This document shows positions 19,857 through 29,730 of a stretch of DNA of 64,000 nucleotides, one piece after another. The DNA is from a virus: IMG/VR virus record IMGVR_UViG_3300027754_000034, positions 1 through 64,000 of that record; one strand, written 5' to 3'. The notes under the pieces are model-generated. The model saw only the letters and a list, made by a program, of their open reading frames with translations. It did no database searches and had not been told where the DNA came from. Within the stretch, counting starts at the first letter, position 1. The number at the start of each line of letters is the position of its first letter. Both the position numbers and the translations under genes were made by a program.

Positions 19857-22800
19857 ATGTCATTTGATACTTCAGGAGCTGTGCTTGAGGGAGTGAGACT
19901 TTCTCAAAGCGTAAATACTCTTGTGCTACCGCCAAGAACCTTGGTACAGCCTCAGGATACCCATGATTTTAACAAGATTTCTCAAAGAGCTGAATATTGT
20001 ATATTTGTAACTGGTCAGTCAAAAGATGCAGATGGTATTTATATTAATGATCCGAATTTGAAGTTTAGATGGACTCGTAATGATTCAATATTTAGATTTT
20101 CTTACGATAACGTAAGTCGTAGATGGTTTCCAGCTCCCGGTAGTTCTCCCACAAGGCTAGGAGTGATTTCTAATGAAAATAGACTAACTGCTCCAATTCC
20201 AGTAGATAATGGAGTATCGAATTACCAAGTATATGTAAGTGTTCCGAGAGTATACGAATTTCAATATGTTTTGGTGCTAAGTTTCTCTAATCCGCCTCCT
20301 GGAACGGTAGAAATAAATAGAGAGACTGGTGAGTTAAACTTTAGTGAACAAGACATATCAAACCCAGACCTTGCAAATCAAATAGTTTATATCAGTCGCC
20401 AGAGCTTCTTTAATCGAGCCAGATTTAATGGAAATATCATAACCATTAATTCAGATGGGTCCTACGAGGCCTTTCTGAATCCAATCCCTACTTCTGGAGA
20501 ATACCCTCTTTTAAGAATTGGTTATACTGAATATTTAGTATCCATTTCATATCCAAATGAATCTTCGATGCCCGTCCCCACTTCTTCTGGGATCATAAAT
20601 TATGCTTTAGACACTGGGAGGGCATTTATTTATGATTCCGAAGCTAATTCAGGCGAAACCATATTTTATGATGGTGTAATCAACGGAGAAACTTCCGCAA
20701 ATCAATATCAACTTGCTGTTATTCCCGACACTTCACCGTTCTTACCCTTGTCAATATATATAGGGCAGTCTACAGATTTCATTAATTTAGATGATACTAC
20801 ACGTTTCTTATTCTGGGGATCTAGAAGCGAAAAGGATTATTACTTAAACGTGTCAGTAGTAGATGAAAATCCTACGTTTACGGATTCAGGGACCATCGAA
20901 ATCAATAAAGTAAACGGAAATGTTTACATGAATTCCTATGATTGTGACCGTCTTAAGGGGTCATTTCTTCGTTATCTTGATAGCTATCTTGAGATTGAAA
21001 ATGGTATAACTTTTCAAATATTTAGAAGTGGTGCCAATGAAACGGGATTTGTAAACAGCTATGATTTTTTCGAATATTATAAAATAACGAATTCTGTTAT
21101 GTCTGATAACATCAGCGGGTCTCCATTTCTTTTTTTACCGAGCCGTCCGATAGATGATTCTTACCTGTCGTATCGAGTCACTGATGCCCCAGGAAGTAGC
21201 GGTACGTTTAGTGGAAGTCTTAAGAAAGCAGAAAATCCTGAAGATTTAGGTCTAGGTTATAAGGTAGACTTTAGTACTAAGACTCTTTCTTTCTCTAAAA
21301 GGGTAGAAGAGAATAAGACTGTAGGAGTTACTACCAATATTTTAAAATTAAAATATGCCGCTTTAATACCTGGTGGATTCGAAATAAAGAAGAACAATGA
21401 ACCGCTAGATTCTTCTGACTATTCTTTAGATATCGGTGCCGGTTTAGTCACTTTTTTAGAATCTGTAGGAGAAAATGACGAATTAAATGCTTTTGATGTT
21501 CTAGGTCATGCCCAAGGAGATACTTTCACATCATTTAGTTTTCAGTTTAATGCTCTTTATGTTAATAAATATATTTTGGTATCGATTGGGGAGAATGTTG
21601 GTTTTTATCGCATAAAAGATTTCATAAATGGTAATACAATTAGAGTTGAGGGGCTGTTCCCTAAAGACGAAAATGTTACCGTTGATATAAAGTCCACAAA
21701 AGAGATCATATGTGATAGGGTCTGGACCTCCATTAATCCAAGAATGAAATTGTTCACTCTGGAGAAGAAAAATCCAGATACAGGCGAATATGAATATCAT
21801 GACCAATCTAATTATTCCATAATACCTGAATTGGGTCAAATAACCCTAAATGAAACACCTGACCCCAATGATGTCTTCAGAGCTAATTATTTATGGATAA
21901 ATTCTCCCATAGAAGGAATCAATAGAAATGTTTCTGAACTTAACGTAAAGGTCACTAAAGAAGAAAAAATCGAAATTCTTGCCAGCAAAATACGTTTAGA
22001 AAAAGCTAGTTATGTAAAAGGTAAAAACTACGTTAGTATAAACCAAGACAATAAATCAATAGTCCCATTAAAGGGATTCAGAGTAATCGCAGACGGTATA
22101 ACTGTTCCTGCAAGTCAGATTCGGTTTATCAACAATAACTCAATATTCTTAGGTATTATTTTAGAAAATCAAGAGATATATGTTGATTATTGGATAGAAG
22201 AAAATACTGGGGGTTCTAGAGTATTTACTCTCATAAATACTCCTATTGATATAGATATTCCTGAATTTATTCCCGACAATGATAATAAAATACTAGTGAT
22301 AAATGAGGATTTTACAGGAATCATAAAACCTGGGAGTGCCATATGTGTTCAAGACACTAATATATACATCGTTGAAGCTAGCGTATATGACTCGTTAAAA
22401 GACACTACGTCGATTGTGTTCGAATCTCCTATCCAAGTAAGTTACAAAGGCATATTTAAAACTTGCGACCCCGTATCATTAAACCAAGTTACACAAGCAT
22501 CGAAAACATGTCCTAAGGGATCCAATTCAGTCATAATCTCCGGATCAGTAGACGTTAAAGAAAATTACCTTATTAAAATAAACGACTTTCCCTTCATAGT
22601 TATAACATCTTCTTATGACATTAAAAAGGACGTTACTTCTATATCATTTAAATCTGTCCTTCCTGTAAATGCTATCATCCCATCTATTTTTATAAGTTTA
22701 GGACCGGTTGTCGATCCTAAACCCGATTTTTCTACACGTAAGTCAGCGGTTTTCCCTAGTCCATTTACGTTGCTAAGAGGCGGGGTAAACCCTCGTGTTT

Positions 22801-25157
22801 TAAGTAATGAGATCGACTACATCATTACTGATGGCGGATCAATAACCCTGAGAAATAACCTGGAATATGGGCAAACATTAGAATGTTCATATGTTGCTCG
22901 TCAGTACATTCCATCCGACACACGATTCGAGTTTAATTATTCCTATGCGATTGCTCCTGACGAAAGCAGCAATGGCCTTTTAGGCCAGGCTTTATTATCG
23001 AATTATAATTTATACTCCCCTGATTCATTTTTCTTTAGAGCCGAAACATTCAAGTCATATATACCCGAGTTAGCTGATGCTTTATCTACTCCGACCACTT
23101 CTACCACTTCCGGGCCAGTATTCAGTAATTTTGGATCTATACGTAATAAGGACTTCGGCATTCCATCATTATACTTTGATGAGACAAGATACCAAAACCT
23201 GGATACTGTAACTAAACGGTTATTACTATTCTATAATAATTTCACAAATTATTATGAAGACCTTCTATCAAATTATGACGGTCGTGTAGTGGGAGGTACA
23301 GACGGTAAATTCAAGTATAATCTTACTTCCCAGCAAGTACAAAAATACTCAGATATCAATAATGATATAGATGACAGTGTTTTATTGTATCACGAATTTG
23401 GGCTAATTAGTTTTATTCCTCCGGAAATTGGGATTTATCCTGTATATGGATTCATGTGGGAGTCTAATAAGTACTCTCGATTGTTCAGCACAGTTATAAA
23501 TAAAAACTTTGTAGTCAATGACAAGGCGCCGCCCGACCTTATTGAAAACCTATTTTCCATCATGGGAAATGTAGGCGTAAAAAATATAGAATCCATGAGC
23601 GTAATAAGGTATGCTCTAGCTATTGAGTCATTTAAAAGAATTAATTTCAATACTGTTAGAATAGAAAAGAATGGTGACCCCAAAACACTTACGCCGCCAT
23701 TTAAAGTAGGACAACCAGTTTTTATTTATGAAAATAATGGTACCATATTAAATCAAAGTGACCCTATTTACATATCTAAAATAGAACAAGACCCTAATGG
23801 ATTTTATCTTGTTTCTTTTTTAAACATTCCAATACCAATCAATATCCCCCTATATGGCGGAATGGCCAAAAACGGTAAAGCCATTGATAATCAAGGAGAA
23901 AACGTAATATACTTCGATAACATCGATGTCTATACTGATTTTAGCACGGGGGAACTGACAAATATCACGATTGAAGTTCCATTCGTAAATCCATTGGAAT
24001 TTCAGAGGGCATTCGTCGCGAATTCCGTTTTAAATACGACGGTTACTTACAATAATAATAGAACATCTCCTCAGAGGATTCCAGTATTAAAAGGGTCTAT
24101 TTACAACGATGATGGTCTACCAAGTAATCCTCCACTAAGAAGAGACAGCGAAATTCTACTATTACAAGATGAACTTGAATTCTGGGCAAGCGTTTTAATT
24201 CATGGCGGTAAGGTGGGTCCTACAGGTCCAGGGTCTTTGGATATAATATTTGATAGTAATTTAAATGTGAATGTCGGAGATGTGGTCGTCTTTTTAAATG
24301 GTCCGAACCTAGGACAAGAAAGGCTAGTAATACAAATAATAGACCCCAGCAGGTTTAGGGTTAACTCGGCTTTTGCTAATTCTACTGTATCTCAAAGCAT
24401 AATAGAAAAGGTGAGTGTTGTAATACAGCACAAAAGTATACTCTCGAAAGAATTAGATATAATAAAAAACAATGCTGATGTAAAAGCAGTCGCTCCAGCT
24501 TTGATCGGTTTGGTAAACTCAGAAATAACGTGCCTAGACTCGATCATTAACGAAATGGGGGAGACTGTCTATGAAGGAAGTGGTTTGACAACGTTAAACA
24601 CTATCACGGACACCAGCAAAATATTTGAAAACTTAGAAAACTCATATGTTTGGGTAACCGAAGGAAGTAATTATGGTTTATATCAGATAGATTCGTTTTT
24701 GAATGATACTGTTACTATTATCACGGAAAAACCATTTTATGCTTTCACCCAGCCTATTGTTACAAAATATAAAGTCATTAAGCTGTTCGGTTGGTTATCT
24801 ACCTTGGGTCCTGAATTCTTAGCTCCGTGTTACAAATCGACTAATAAATTCTATGAGGAGACTAAGGAATGGTACGAAACCAATAGTTGGGGCGACATAA
24901 CGGAAAGAGTAAACAATGTATCCAAAAGACAACTAGAGCTATTCGAAAATCTCGATAGAATTTCTCAGATAATGAATTCAGGGGATTCATTATATAACCG
25001 GAGGTACTTATGGATTCAACAGAGAACGGATCGTCTGGACGGGTGGATTCCTCTTCGGAATCAAGCGATAAACAAGAGAATAGCGGACACGGCCAAGCTG
25101 GTGAACAATCAAGTGAGGATATCAACAGTCAATGCTCTGAGAAGTCTGGGTCAGTAA
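19857..25157 (+). CDS. Very large baseplate/virion protein, 1766 aa
   Basis: The start is taken as ATG 19857, with AAGGG 11-16 nt upstream; a TTG at 19848 is open too but sits right against that ribosome site. The product is soluble, strand-rich and modular. It has many segments of the type GTVEINRETGELNFSEQDIS, GLVTFLESVGENDELNAFDV and GQITLNETPDPNDVFRANYL, which look like repeats of an insertion-type beta domain common in phage adhesion and baseplate proteins. The last ~150 residues are helical (ITERVNNVSKRQLELFENLD). No catalytic motif is seen. Its place between spike and wedge genes suggests a large baseplate component. The 3' end is overlapped out of frame by the next gene. Confidence 0.72.
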   Translation: MSFDTSGAVLEGVRLSQSVNTLVLPPRTLVQPQDTHDFNKISQRAEYCIFVTGQSKDADGIYINDPNLKFRWTRNDSIFRFSYDNVSRRWFPAPGSSPTRLGVISNENRLTAPIPVDNGVSNYQVYVSVPRVYEFQYVLVLSFSNPPPGTVEINRETGELNFSEQDISNPDLANQIVYISRQSFFNRARFNGNIITINSDGSYEAFLNPIPTSGEYPLLRIGYTEYLVSISYPNESSMPVPTSSGIINYALDTGRAFIYDSEANSGETIFYDGVINGETSANQYQLAVIPDTSPFLPLSIYIGQSTDFINLDDTTRFLFWGSRSEKDYYLNVSVVDENPTFTDSGTIEINKVNGNVYMNSYDCDRLKGSFLRYLDSYLEIENGITFQIFRSGANETGFVNSYDFFEYYKITNSVMSDNISGSPFLFLPSRPIDDSYLSYRVTDAPGSSGTFSGSLKKAENPEDLGLGYKVDFSTKTLSFSKRVEENKTVGVTTNILKLKYAALIPGGFEIKKNNEPLDSSDYSLDIGAGLVTFLESVGENDELNAFDVLGHAQGDTFTSFSFQFNALYVNKYILVSIGENVGFYRIKDFINGNTIRVEGLFPKDENVTVDIKSTKEIICDRVWTSINPRMKLFTLEKKNPDTGEYEYHDQSNYSIIPELGQITLNETPDPNDVFRANYLWINSPIEGINRNVSELNVKVTKEEKIEILASKIRLEKASYVKGKNYVSINQDNKSIVPLKGFRVIADGITVPASQIRFINNNSIFLGIILENQEIYVDYWIEENTGGSRVFTLINTPIDIDIPEFIPDNDNKILVINEDFTGIIKPGSAICVQDTNIYIVEASVYDSLKDTTSIVFESPIQVSYKGIFKTCDPVSLNQVTQASKTCPKGSNSVIISGSVDVKENYLIKINDFPFIVITSSYDIKKDVTSISFKSVLPVNAIIPSIFISLGPVVDPKPDFSTRKSAVFPSPFTLLRGGVNPRVLSNEIDYIITDGGSITLRNNLEYGQTLECSYVARQYIPSDTRFEFNYSYAIAPDESSNGLLGQALLSNYNLYSPDSFFFRAETFKSYIPELADALSTPTTSTTSGPVFSNFGSIRNKDFGIPSLYFDETRYQNLDTVTKRLLLFYNNFTNYYEDLLSNYDGRVVGGTDGKFKYNLTSQQVQKYSDINNDIDDSVLLYHEFGLISFIPPEIGIYPVYGFMWESNKYSRLFSTVINKNFVVNDKAPPDLIENLFSIMGNVGVKNIESMSVIRYALAIESFKRINFNTVRIEKNGDPKTLTPPFKVGQPVFIYENNGTILNQSDPIYISKIEQDPNGFYLVSFLNIPIPINIPLYGGMAKNGKAIDNQGENVIYFDNIDVYTDFSTGELTNITIEVPFVNPLEFQRAFVANSVLNTTVTYNNNRTSPQRIPVLKGSIYNDDGLPSNPPLRRDSEILLLQDELEFWASVLIHGGKVGPTGPGSLDIIFDSNLNVNVGDVVVFLNGPNLGQERLVIQIIDPSRFRVNSAFANSTVSQSIIEKVSVVIQHKSILSKELDIIKNNADVKAVAPALIGLVNSEITCLDSIINEMGETVYEGSGLTTLNTITDTSKIFENLENSYVWVTEGSNYGLYQIDSFLNDTVTIITEKPFYAFTQPIVTKYKVIKLFGWLSTLGPEFLAPCYKSTNKFYEETKEWYETNSWGDITERVNNVSKRQLELFENLDRISQIMNSGDSLYNRRYLWIQQRTDRLDGWIPLRNQAINKRIADTAKLVNNQVRISTVNALRSLGQ

Positions 25158-25306
25158 AATGGCAAAATAACGTTCAGGCAAATTTTAGAAATGTCACGGC
25201 TCCACTTGAATATATTAAAACCCTTTTGGAAGTGGCTATTCAAATGCATAAGAAAGAACTAATGGGTATGCAGGAGAAAACTAAACAATATAAGAATAAT
25301 GGATAA
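25010..25306 (+). CDS. Out-of-frame overlapping small gene, 98 aa
   Basis: The ATG at 25010 has a near-perfect ribosome site 6 nt upstream (CCGGAGGTACTT). It starts inside the preceding gene in another frame and overlaps it by 148 bp. Residues 1-49, within the overlap, are Ser/Glu/Gly/Gln-rich and look disordered. Residues 50-98 look folded and helical (FRNVTAPLEYIKTLLEVAIQ, HKKELMGMQEKTKQYKNNG). The next gene starts 5 bp after its stop. The strong ribosome site and the clean helical half outside the overlap argue for a real gene whose N-terminus was overprinted. Function unknown; possibly a small virion or assembly protein. Confidence 0.65.
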   Translation: MDSTENGSSGRVDSSSESSDKQENSGHGQAGEQSSEDINSQCSEKSGSVKWQNNVQANFRNVTAPLEYIKTLLEVAIQMHKKELMGMQEKTKQYKNNG

Positions 25307-25311
25307 TTACG

Positions 25312-27699
25312 ATGAGCGAAAATAATGCAGAATGGGAAAAAGTAAACCTTAAACTTCTCCCACTTGATGCTTTAAAACCCCCACTTGTAGTTGCCTTAGT
25401 AGCTTTACAATTTGTCGAGTCATTATTAGAAATCGCTCTCTTAGTAATTAAAGCGGTGGGTCTTTTTCTCATTAATCCGCTTGTAGCACTAATAGCACTT
25501 ATTCTTGCCGCTGTCAGATTGATCATAAACCAGCTTAGAGCCACAGGATTCTCGTTTTTACTGATAATCCCAGATTTTCAAAGGGGAGACGTAGCAGGAA
25601 TCTTAAACTCAGTATCTGGCGGATTTAGCGGTTTTGAACGAAAAATAGTTTATAAAATGAGGGATAAATCAGATCTATATAGACCTGCTTATCCGGAAGG
25701 CAGCGTCGTAGCATGTGTCATCGGGTTTTTTAGTGTATCTAACGCTTATCAGTTATACTTGATCATAAAAAAGATCCTAGATATGTTCTTCGGGGCTGCT
25801 CCATTTACTTCTTTAGTTCCGTCTCCGGTCAACCTCAAGGTAAATCTTACTGCTGATTCAAATGATCCTTACTCTGCTATTTTAGATGTTAGAGACAGTG
25901 CTTTAAGGTTAGCTAACACAATTAAAAAAATAAGCAAAGATCAATTACGACCTTCTTTAATGTTGTCTTGGTCCATGTCTTCAAATCCTGGAGGGTCAAA
26001 TGCTCCCGGATTCATGAATTCATTGGTTAGTGCATATTTAGCATTCCGCTTACCTGGATTCATTATTGAAAGGAGTGAATTGCCAAAAGGGAAAGAAGTT
26101 AAAATACAAATAGAAACAGACATAAATGGTACTCTCATTGAAGATATTCAAAAAGAGTATGGGATCCCAACCAACCCTACTTTTAAACTATTGAGAGAAC
26201 CAGATGGTAGTACCTCATATAGACTTTTTGAAAAGCGAACATTCTTTGATACAGGGGATGTAGGAAGCAACATACTTGATACTTTCTCTAATACATATAG
26301 ATATCTAGATAAAAACGTCGATTATGGAAAGACTTACTACTACAGAGTAAGAGCTGTTTTTGGGGACCCGTCAGATTATTGCGAGGCTAGTGAAGATGCT
26401 ATTAGAGAGGAAAATTCTGAATTCGTAGAAGTAAAAAATAACATACCGAGAATAAATTATTCAGGAAATGGCGATGATGTGATTGTAGGCTCTTATAGCC
26501 GAGTAGTATCAAGCACTGTTCCTCAAAACATAGACGGATGGGATCCTTATACAGATATTTTTAACGCCACGATGGCGGGATTTTTGTTAAATTTCGAAAT
26601 TCCTGCTATTCCTGCCTCGGATGATGCATTTAAACGAAGACAGACCACTGGGTGGGGGACTCTTGATTACGTAGGTTCGCAATTAGCAATTTATAAGTTA
26701 CTGAAAAATGACTCTAATAAGTTCAAGAACTTTCTTCCAGTAATAATGGTAGTAAGAAAATTATTGAATCTTGTTATTAATAGTATTCTTTCCAATGCAA
26801 ATCTAAGCGCAGATTTACAGACACAGTATGAATTAGTCAGGGATGATGTAGAAAGATTACTTGGTAATCCCAAATCTATTCAAGGATTCGATCCAATAGG
26901 GATTACTTGGACATTTCCTAAATACAAAAAGAATCCCTTTAGTAATACAATAACACCATCTTCTCTAGCGACTATTGATTCATATCTATCTAAAGAGTTA
27001 TCATATAAAAAGGGTCAAAGGAATCTAAACGGACCTTATCCAGTAGGCCCCTGGTCTACCAAAACTAATGATATAACTTATACTTCATTCGATGATAACA
27101 AGCGAGCAATACTAGGAGAATTATTAAGCTCGGTCTATTCATGTCTTACTGTGACAACTGGTTATCTTAGGTGGTACGGGGTCACTCTAGGTGAGCTTTT
27201 TGGCCCTCTGATGCGCTTCTTAATGGCTCTTAACCAATTCATTAATTCCATTCTAAAAGCCTTAAGAGGAGCCCTCCAAGAAGCAGAAAAGATTATTCGT
27301 AATATAATGGATAAGATCAGGAGATTAGAAGAATTAGTGAAAGCTATCATAGCGTTAATCAATTTATTGAACTTAGATTTTACCCTTGGTATATTGGCAT
27401 ATGGCACTACAGGCGGAGGAGTAGAATCTTTAATCACTAGGATCACCACTGCTGAGAATAAGCCAATAACTAGTCCCAGTGATTTACACTCTGGATTCGT
27501 TTTAACTGCTGGAACAGTAGGAAAGGGAGCCATTGATGCGATAAACGCCATATTGACCATAATTGGCGTAGGTGCCATTGATACTGGCGAGGGTGAACCC
27601 ACTGATTCACCCTCGGATCTTCAGGGGGCGAATCAGGTCATTATCCCTCAAATACCGGGCGTTACTATTCCTAAACCTTCTGGAAATCAAGGTAGCTGA
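25312..27699 (+). CDS. Virion protein with hydrophobic N-terminus and FN3-like region
   Basis: A 795-residue protein. Residues about 22-85 are strongly hydrophobic (PPLVVALVALQFVESLLEIA, FLINPLVALIALILAAVRLI) and could be membrane helices or a buried helical bundle. A middle region has the strand pattern of fibronectin type III domains, with NLKVNLTAD, LMLSWSMSSNPGG, and VDYGKTYYYRVRAVFGDPSD as the usual G-strand signature near residue 340. The C-terminal part again has amphipathic to hydrophobic helices (AEKIIRNIMDKIRRLEELVK, AIIALINLLNLDF). It lies in the baseplate wedge block. Such hydrophobicity is unusual for a wedge subunit. The exact role is unknown. Confidence 0.65.
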   Translation: MSENNAEWEKVNLKLLPLDALKPPLVVALVALQFVESLLEIALLVIKAVGLFLINPLVALIALILAAVRLIINQLRATGFSFLLIIPDFQRGDVAGILNSVSGGFSGFERKIVYKMRDKSDLYRPAYPEGSVVACVIGFFSVSNAYQLYLIIKKILDMFFGAAPFTSLVPSPVNLKVNLTADSNDPYSAILDVRDSALRLANTIKKISKDQLRPSLMLSWSMSSNPGGSNAPGFMNSLVSAYLAFRLPGFIIERSELPKGKEVKIQIETDINGTLIEDIQKEYGIPTNPTFKLLREPDGSTSYRLFEKRTFFDTGDVGSNILDTFSNTYRYLDKNVDYGKTYYYRVRAVFGDPSDYCEASEDAIREENSEFVEVKNNIPRINYSGNGDDVIVGSYSRVVSSTVPQNIDGWDPYTDIFNATMAGFLLNFEIPAIPASDDAFKRRQTTGWGTLDYVGSQLAIYKLLKNDSNKFKNFLPVIMVVRKLLNLVINSILSNANLSADLQTQYELVRDDVERLLGNPKSIQGFDPIGITWTFPKYKKNPFSNTITPSSLATIDSYLSKELSYKKGQRNLNGPYPVGPWSTKTNDITYTSFDDNKRAILGELLSSVYSCLTVTTGYLRWYGVTLGELFGPLMRFLMALNQFINSILKALRGALQEAEKIIRNIMDKIRRLEELVKAIIALINLLNLDFTLGILAYGTTGGGVESLITRITTAENKPITSPSDLHSGFVLTAGTVGKGAIDAINAILTIIGVGAIDTGEGEPTDSPSDLQGANQVIIPQIPGVTIPKPSGNQGS

Positions 27700-27709
27700 G
27701 TGAATAATC

Positions 27710-28483
27710 ATGGCATTTAATTTTTATGGAGTTTTCACCACCGGTCAATTTGACAAATTCTATTATTTTTCAAAAATACAAGAGCAGGACCTAAAGAATA
27801 GAGTAGCTTATTTAGAAAAAAGACTGTCTCAGGTTGGAACAATAGAAACCAATTATGATCCTGTAACCAATTATCCTGTTCAGTATGAGCCTGATATTCC
27901 TTATTCTTACCTTTATAAGTTATTCGTGGCCTACAAGGCCTTAGGGGGAAATCCTGAAGAAGATTTTTTGATTCGTAAAAGAGATTTGCCTGTATTCCTG
28001 AAACCAGGCGAAGATTTAACTAACGACATATACGATTTAACAGGCGGCGATTCCAAAGAATTTAGTAATGGAAGGTTTAACCGAATGGGAAATATTCGTG
28101 CTGATAGGCCAATGGGTATTCAGACAGAAAGAATGAAGCATTGGCAGCTTGAGGTGATAAAATACAAAAGAGAATATCTGGAATATAAAATCAAAAGGGC
28201 TTTAGATCTTAGTGATGAAATATCTGAAGAATTAAAATTATTAAAATTAATGGTAGATGAAAATGAACCTAGTCGTAGTTTAGACGGGATAGTTTCAGAA
28301 GTATCAAATCTGGCGTTTTCTAGAGGGGCCATGTTCGTCATTCAAGATATGAATGATATTTGGGGTCTTAAGATAGGACCAATTACCGATGTCATGAATC
28401 AACAAGATCTTGAGAATTACCAAGCATTTGGGGAAAGATTGCCTGGTGGTTCTACTGATCAGACCCTTACTACGGATATCTAG
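27710..28483 (+). CDS. Baseplate-region protein, 257 aa, unknown
   Basis: I do not recognise a family. The protein begins MAFNFYGVFTTGQFDKFYYF, has a helical segment (EQDLKNRVAYLEKRLSQVGT), a loop region with TNYPVQYEPDIPYSYLYKL, and then two long helices (MKHWQLEVIKYKREYLEYKI, EISEELKLLKLMVDENE). No cysteines or membrane segments are seen. It follows the previous gene after 10 bp and precedes the gp25-like wedge gene by 33 bp, so it is likely part of the baseplate wedge set. The role is inferred from its neighbours only. Confidence 0.6.
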   Translation: MAFNFYGVFTTGQFDKFYYFSKIQEQDLKNRVAYLEKRLSQVGTIETNYDPVTNYPVQYEPDIPYSYLYKLFVAYKALGGNPEEDFLIRKRDLPVFLKPGEDLTNDIYDLTGGDSKEFSNGRFNRMGNIRADRPMGIQTERMKHWQLEVIKYKREYLEYKIKRALDLSDEISEELKLLKLMVDENEPSRSLDGIVSEVSNLAFSRGAMFVIQDMNDIWGLKIGPITDVMNQQDLENYQAFGERLPGGSTDQTLTTDI

Positions 28484-28516
28484 TTTTAGACTTCCTAATG
28501 CATTTTAATTTTAGAT

Positions 28517-29701
28517 ATGAGTTATGATTTTTATATAGACAAGGTATGTCCTCATACCATTGTAGATGAATTGGGAGTCTTAAGTGACTTCGATGCGGCT
28601 TTGCCGTCGAAGATATCATTCCCACTTTCTAGACCGCCATCAAATTTTTCAGTAAAAATAAACGTGGATGGTGTTGATATTCCACCATCAGGGCTCTATA
28701 CTAAGGCTGTAGCCATATTCAATAAGGTAGATCCTTATCGAATAATCTCCAATGTTAATGACCTAATATTATTCCGTATGAATAATGAACCTGTTAGGAC
28801 TATTCAGCTTCCTGCTGGGAATGCAGTTTCTGCGAAGACTTTAGCTAAGTTCTTGAGCCGAATTATTCCTGACCTGAACATAGAAGCTGAAAATGGGAAA
28901 GTAGTATTTAGTTCTCAGTCACCATACAATGGTATTTTATTTAGTTTCCCGGACCCTAGGTGGACTGATAAGGTGTCCGCCCTCATAAGTACTTCTAGAA
29001 TAATGGCTGCTTACAAGACTTTGGGACTTAATCCAGGAAAGTGCGGTATTGGTAGAAAAATATTTAGTGGGTATTCGGTAAAACTTAATCAATATACATT
29101 CGTAGAACAGTATATTGTAGAATTTGATGATCCAGTCTACAATAGTAAACCAGTAGTATTTGTTACATATCAGACTATTGCCCCATATTGCCCCAGATGC
29201 CTAGGTAGCCGAGTTGAATATGACTATTCAATATACAATGGTTCGTATAATACGGTCCGTAATACTGATTTACTAATTCAAGAATTCAGCAAGTTTCTAT
29301 TTACCATTAAGGGGACGCACTGGAAGTGGCCATGGATAGGGTCTAATCTATCTAGTAGAATAGGAGCTAAGGGAAATACTGGGCTTGGGTTAGCTTCTAC
29401 GTTTGTTCAGATGGATATAGAGAATGCATTTTCAGTATATCAGAACATAAAGAAGCAGCAATTGTTGAACTTCCCCGGACAAAATGTTACAGATGCGGAA
29501 TATCCGATTAGTCTCATGGATACGAAAGTCGAAAATAAGAATGACCCGACCATATTCTACGCTAATTTTACCGTCATGAGTAAATCTACAGAGCCTGTTC
29601 AGATAACCAGACAGTTATCTGAACCTGACATATATCAAATTACGACCAGTCCCGGAGCTGTTTTACAACAAGCGGCAAGAGGATTTCAGCAGGTATTATG
29701 A
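28517..29701 (+). CDS. Baseplate wedge protein with gp25-like C-terminal domain
   Basis: A 394-residue protein. The N-terminal ~200 residues are strand-rich. A single Cys pair follows (PYCPRCLGSRVEYDYSI, about residue 225). The C-terminal ~150 residues fit a diverged T4 gp25/gpW domain: a leading helix LLIQEFSKFLFTIKG, the segment HWKWPWIGSNLSSRIG, a helix MDIENAFSVYQNIKKQQL, and strands VENKNDPTIFYANFTVMS. I recall the CPRC followed by a gp25-like part from other large phages. gp25 joins baseplate wedges to the sheath-tube interface. Position supports this, since the J-like gene comes right after, matching the conserved W-J pair. Confidence 0.62.
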   Translation: MSYDFYIDKVCPHTIVDELGVLSDFDAALPSKISFPLSRPPSNFSVKINVDGVDIPPSGLYTKAVAIFNKVDPYRIISNVNDLILFRMNNEPVRTIQLPAGNAVSAKTLAKFLSRIIPDLNIEAENGKVVFSSQSPYNGILFSFPDPRWTDKVSALISTSRIMAAYKTLGLNPGKCGIGRKIFSGYSVKLNQYTFVEQYIVEFDDPVYNSKPVVFVTYQTIAPYCPRCLGSRVEYDYSIYNGSYNTVRNTDLLIQEFSKFLFTIKGTHWKWPWIGSNLSSRIGAKGNTGLGLASTFVQMDIENAFSVYQNIKKQQLLNFPGQNVTDAEYPISLMDTKVENKNDPTIFYANFTVMSKSTEPVQITRQLSEPDIYQITTSPGAVLQQAARGFQQVL

Positions 29702-29730
29702 GATGAGGTGTTAATTGATTAAGGAAATAA

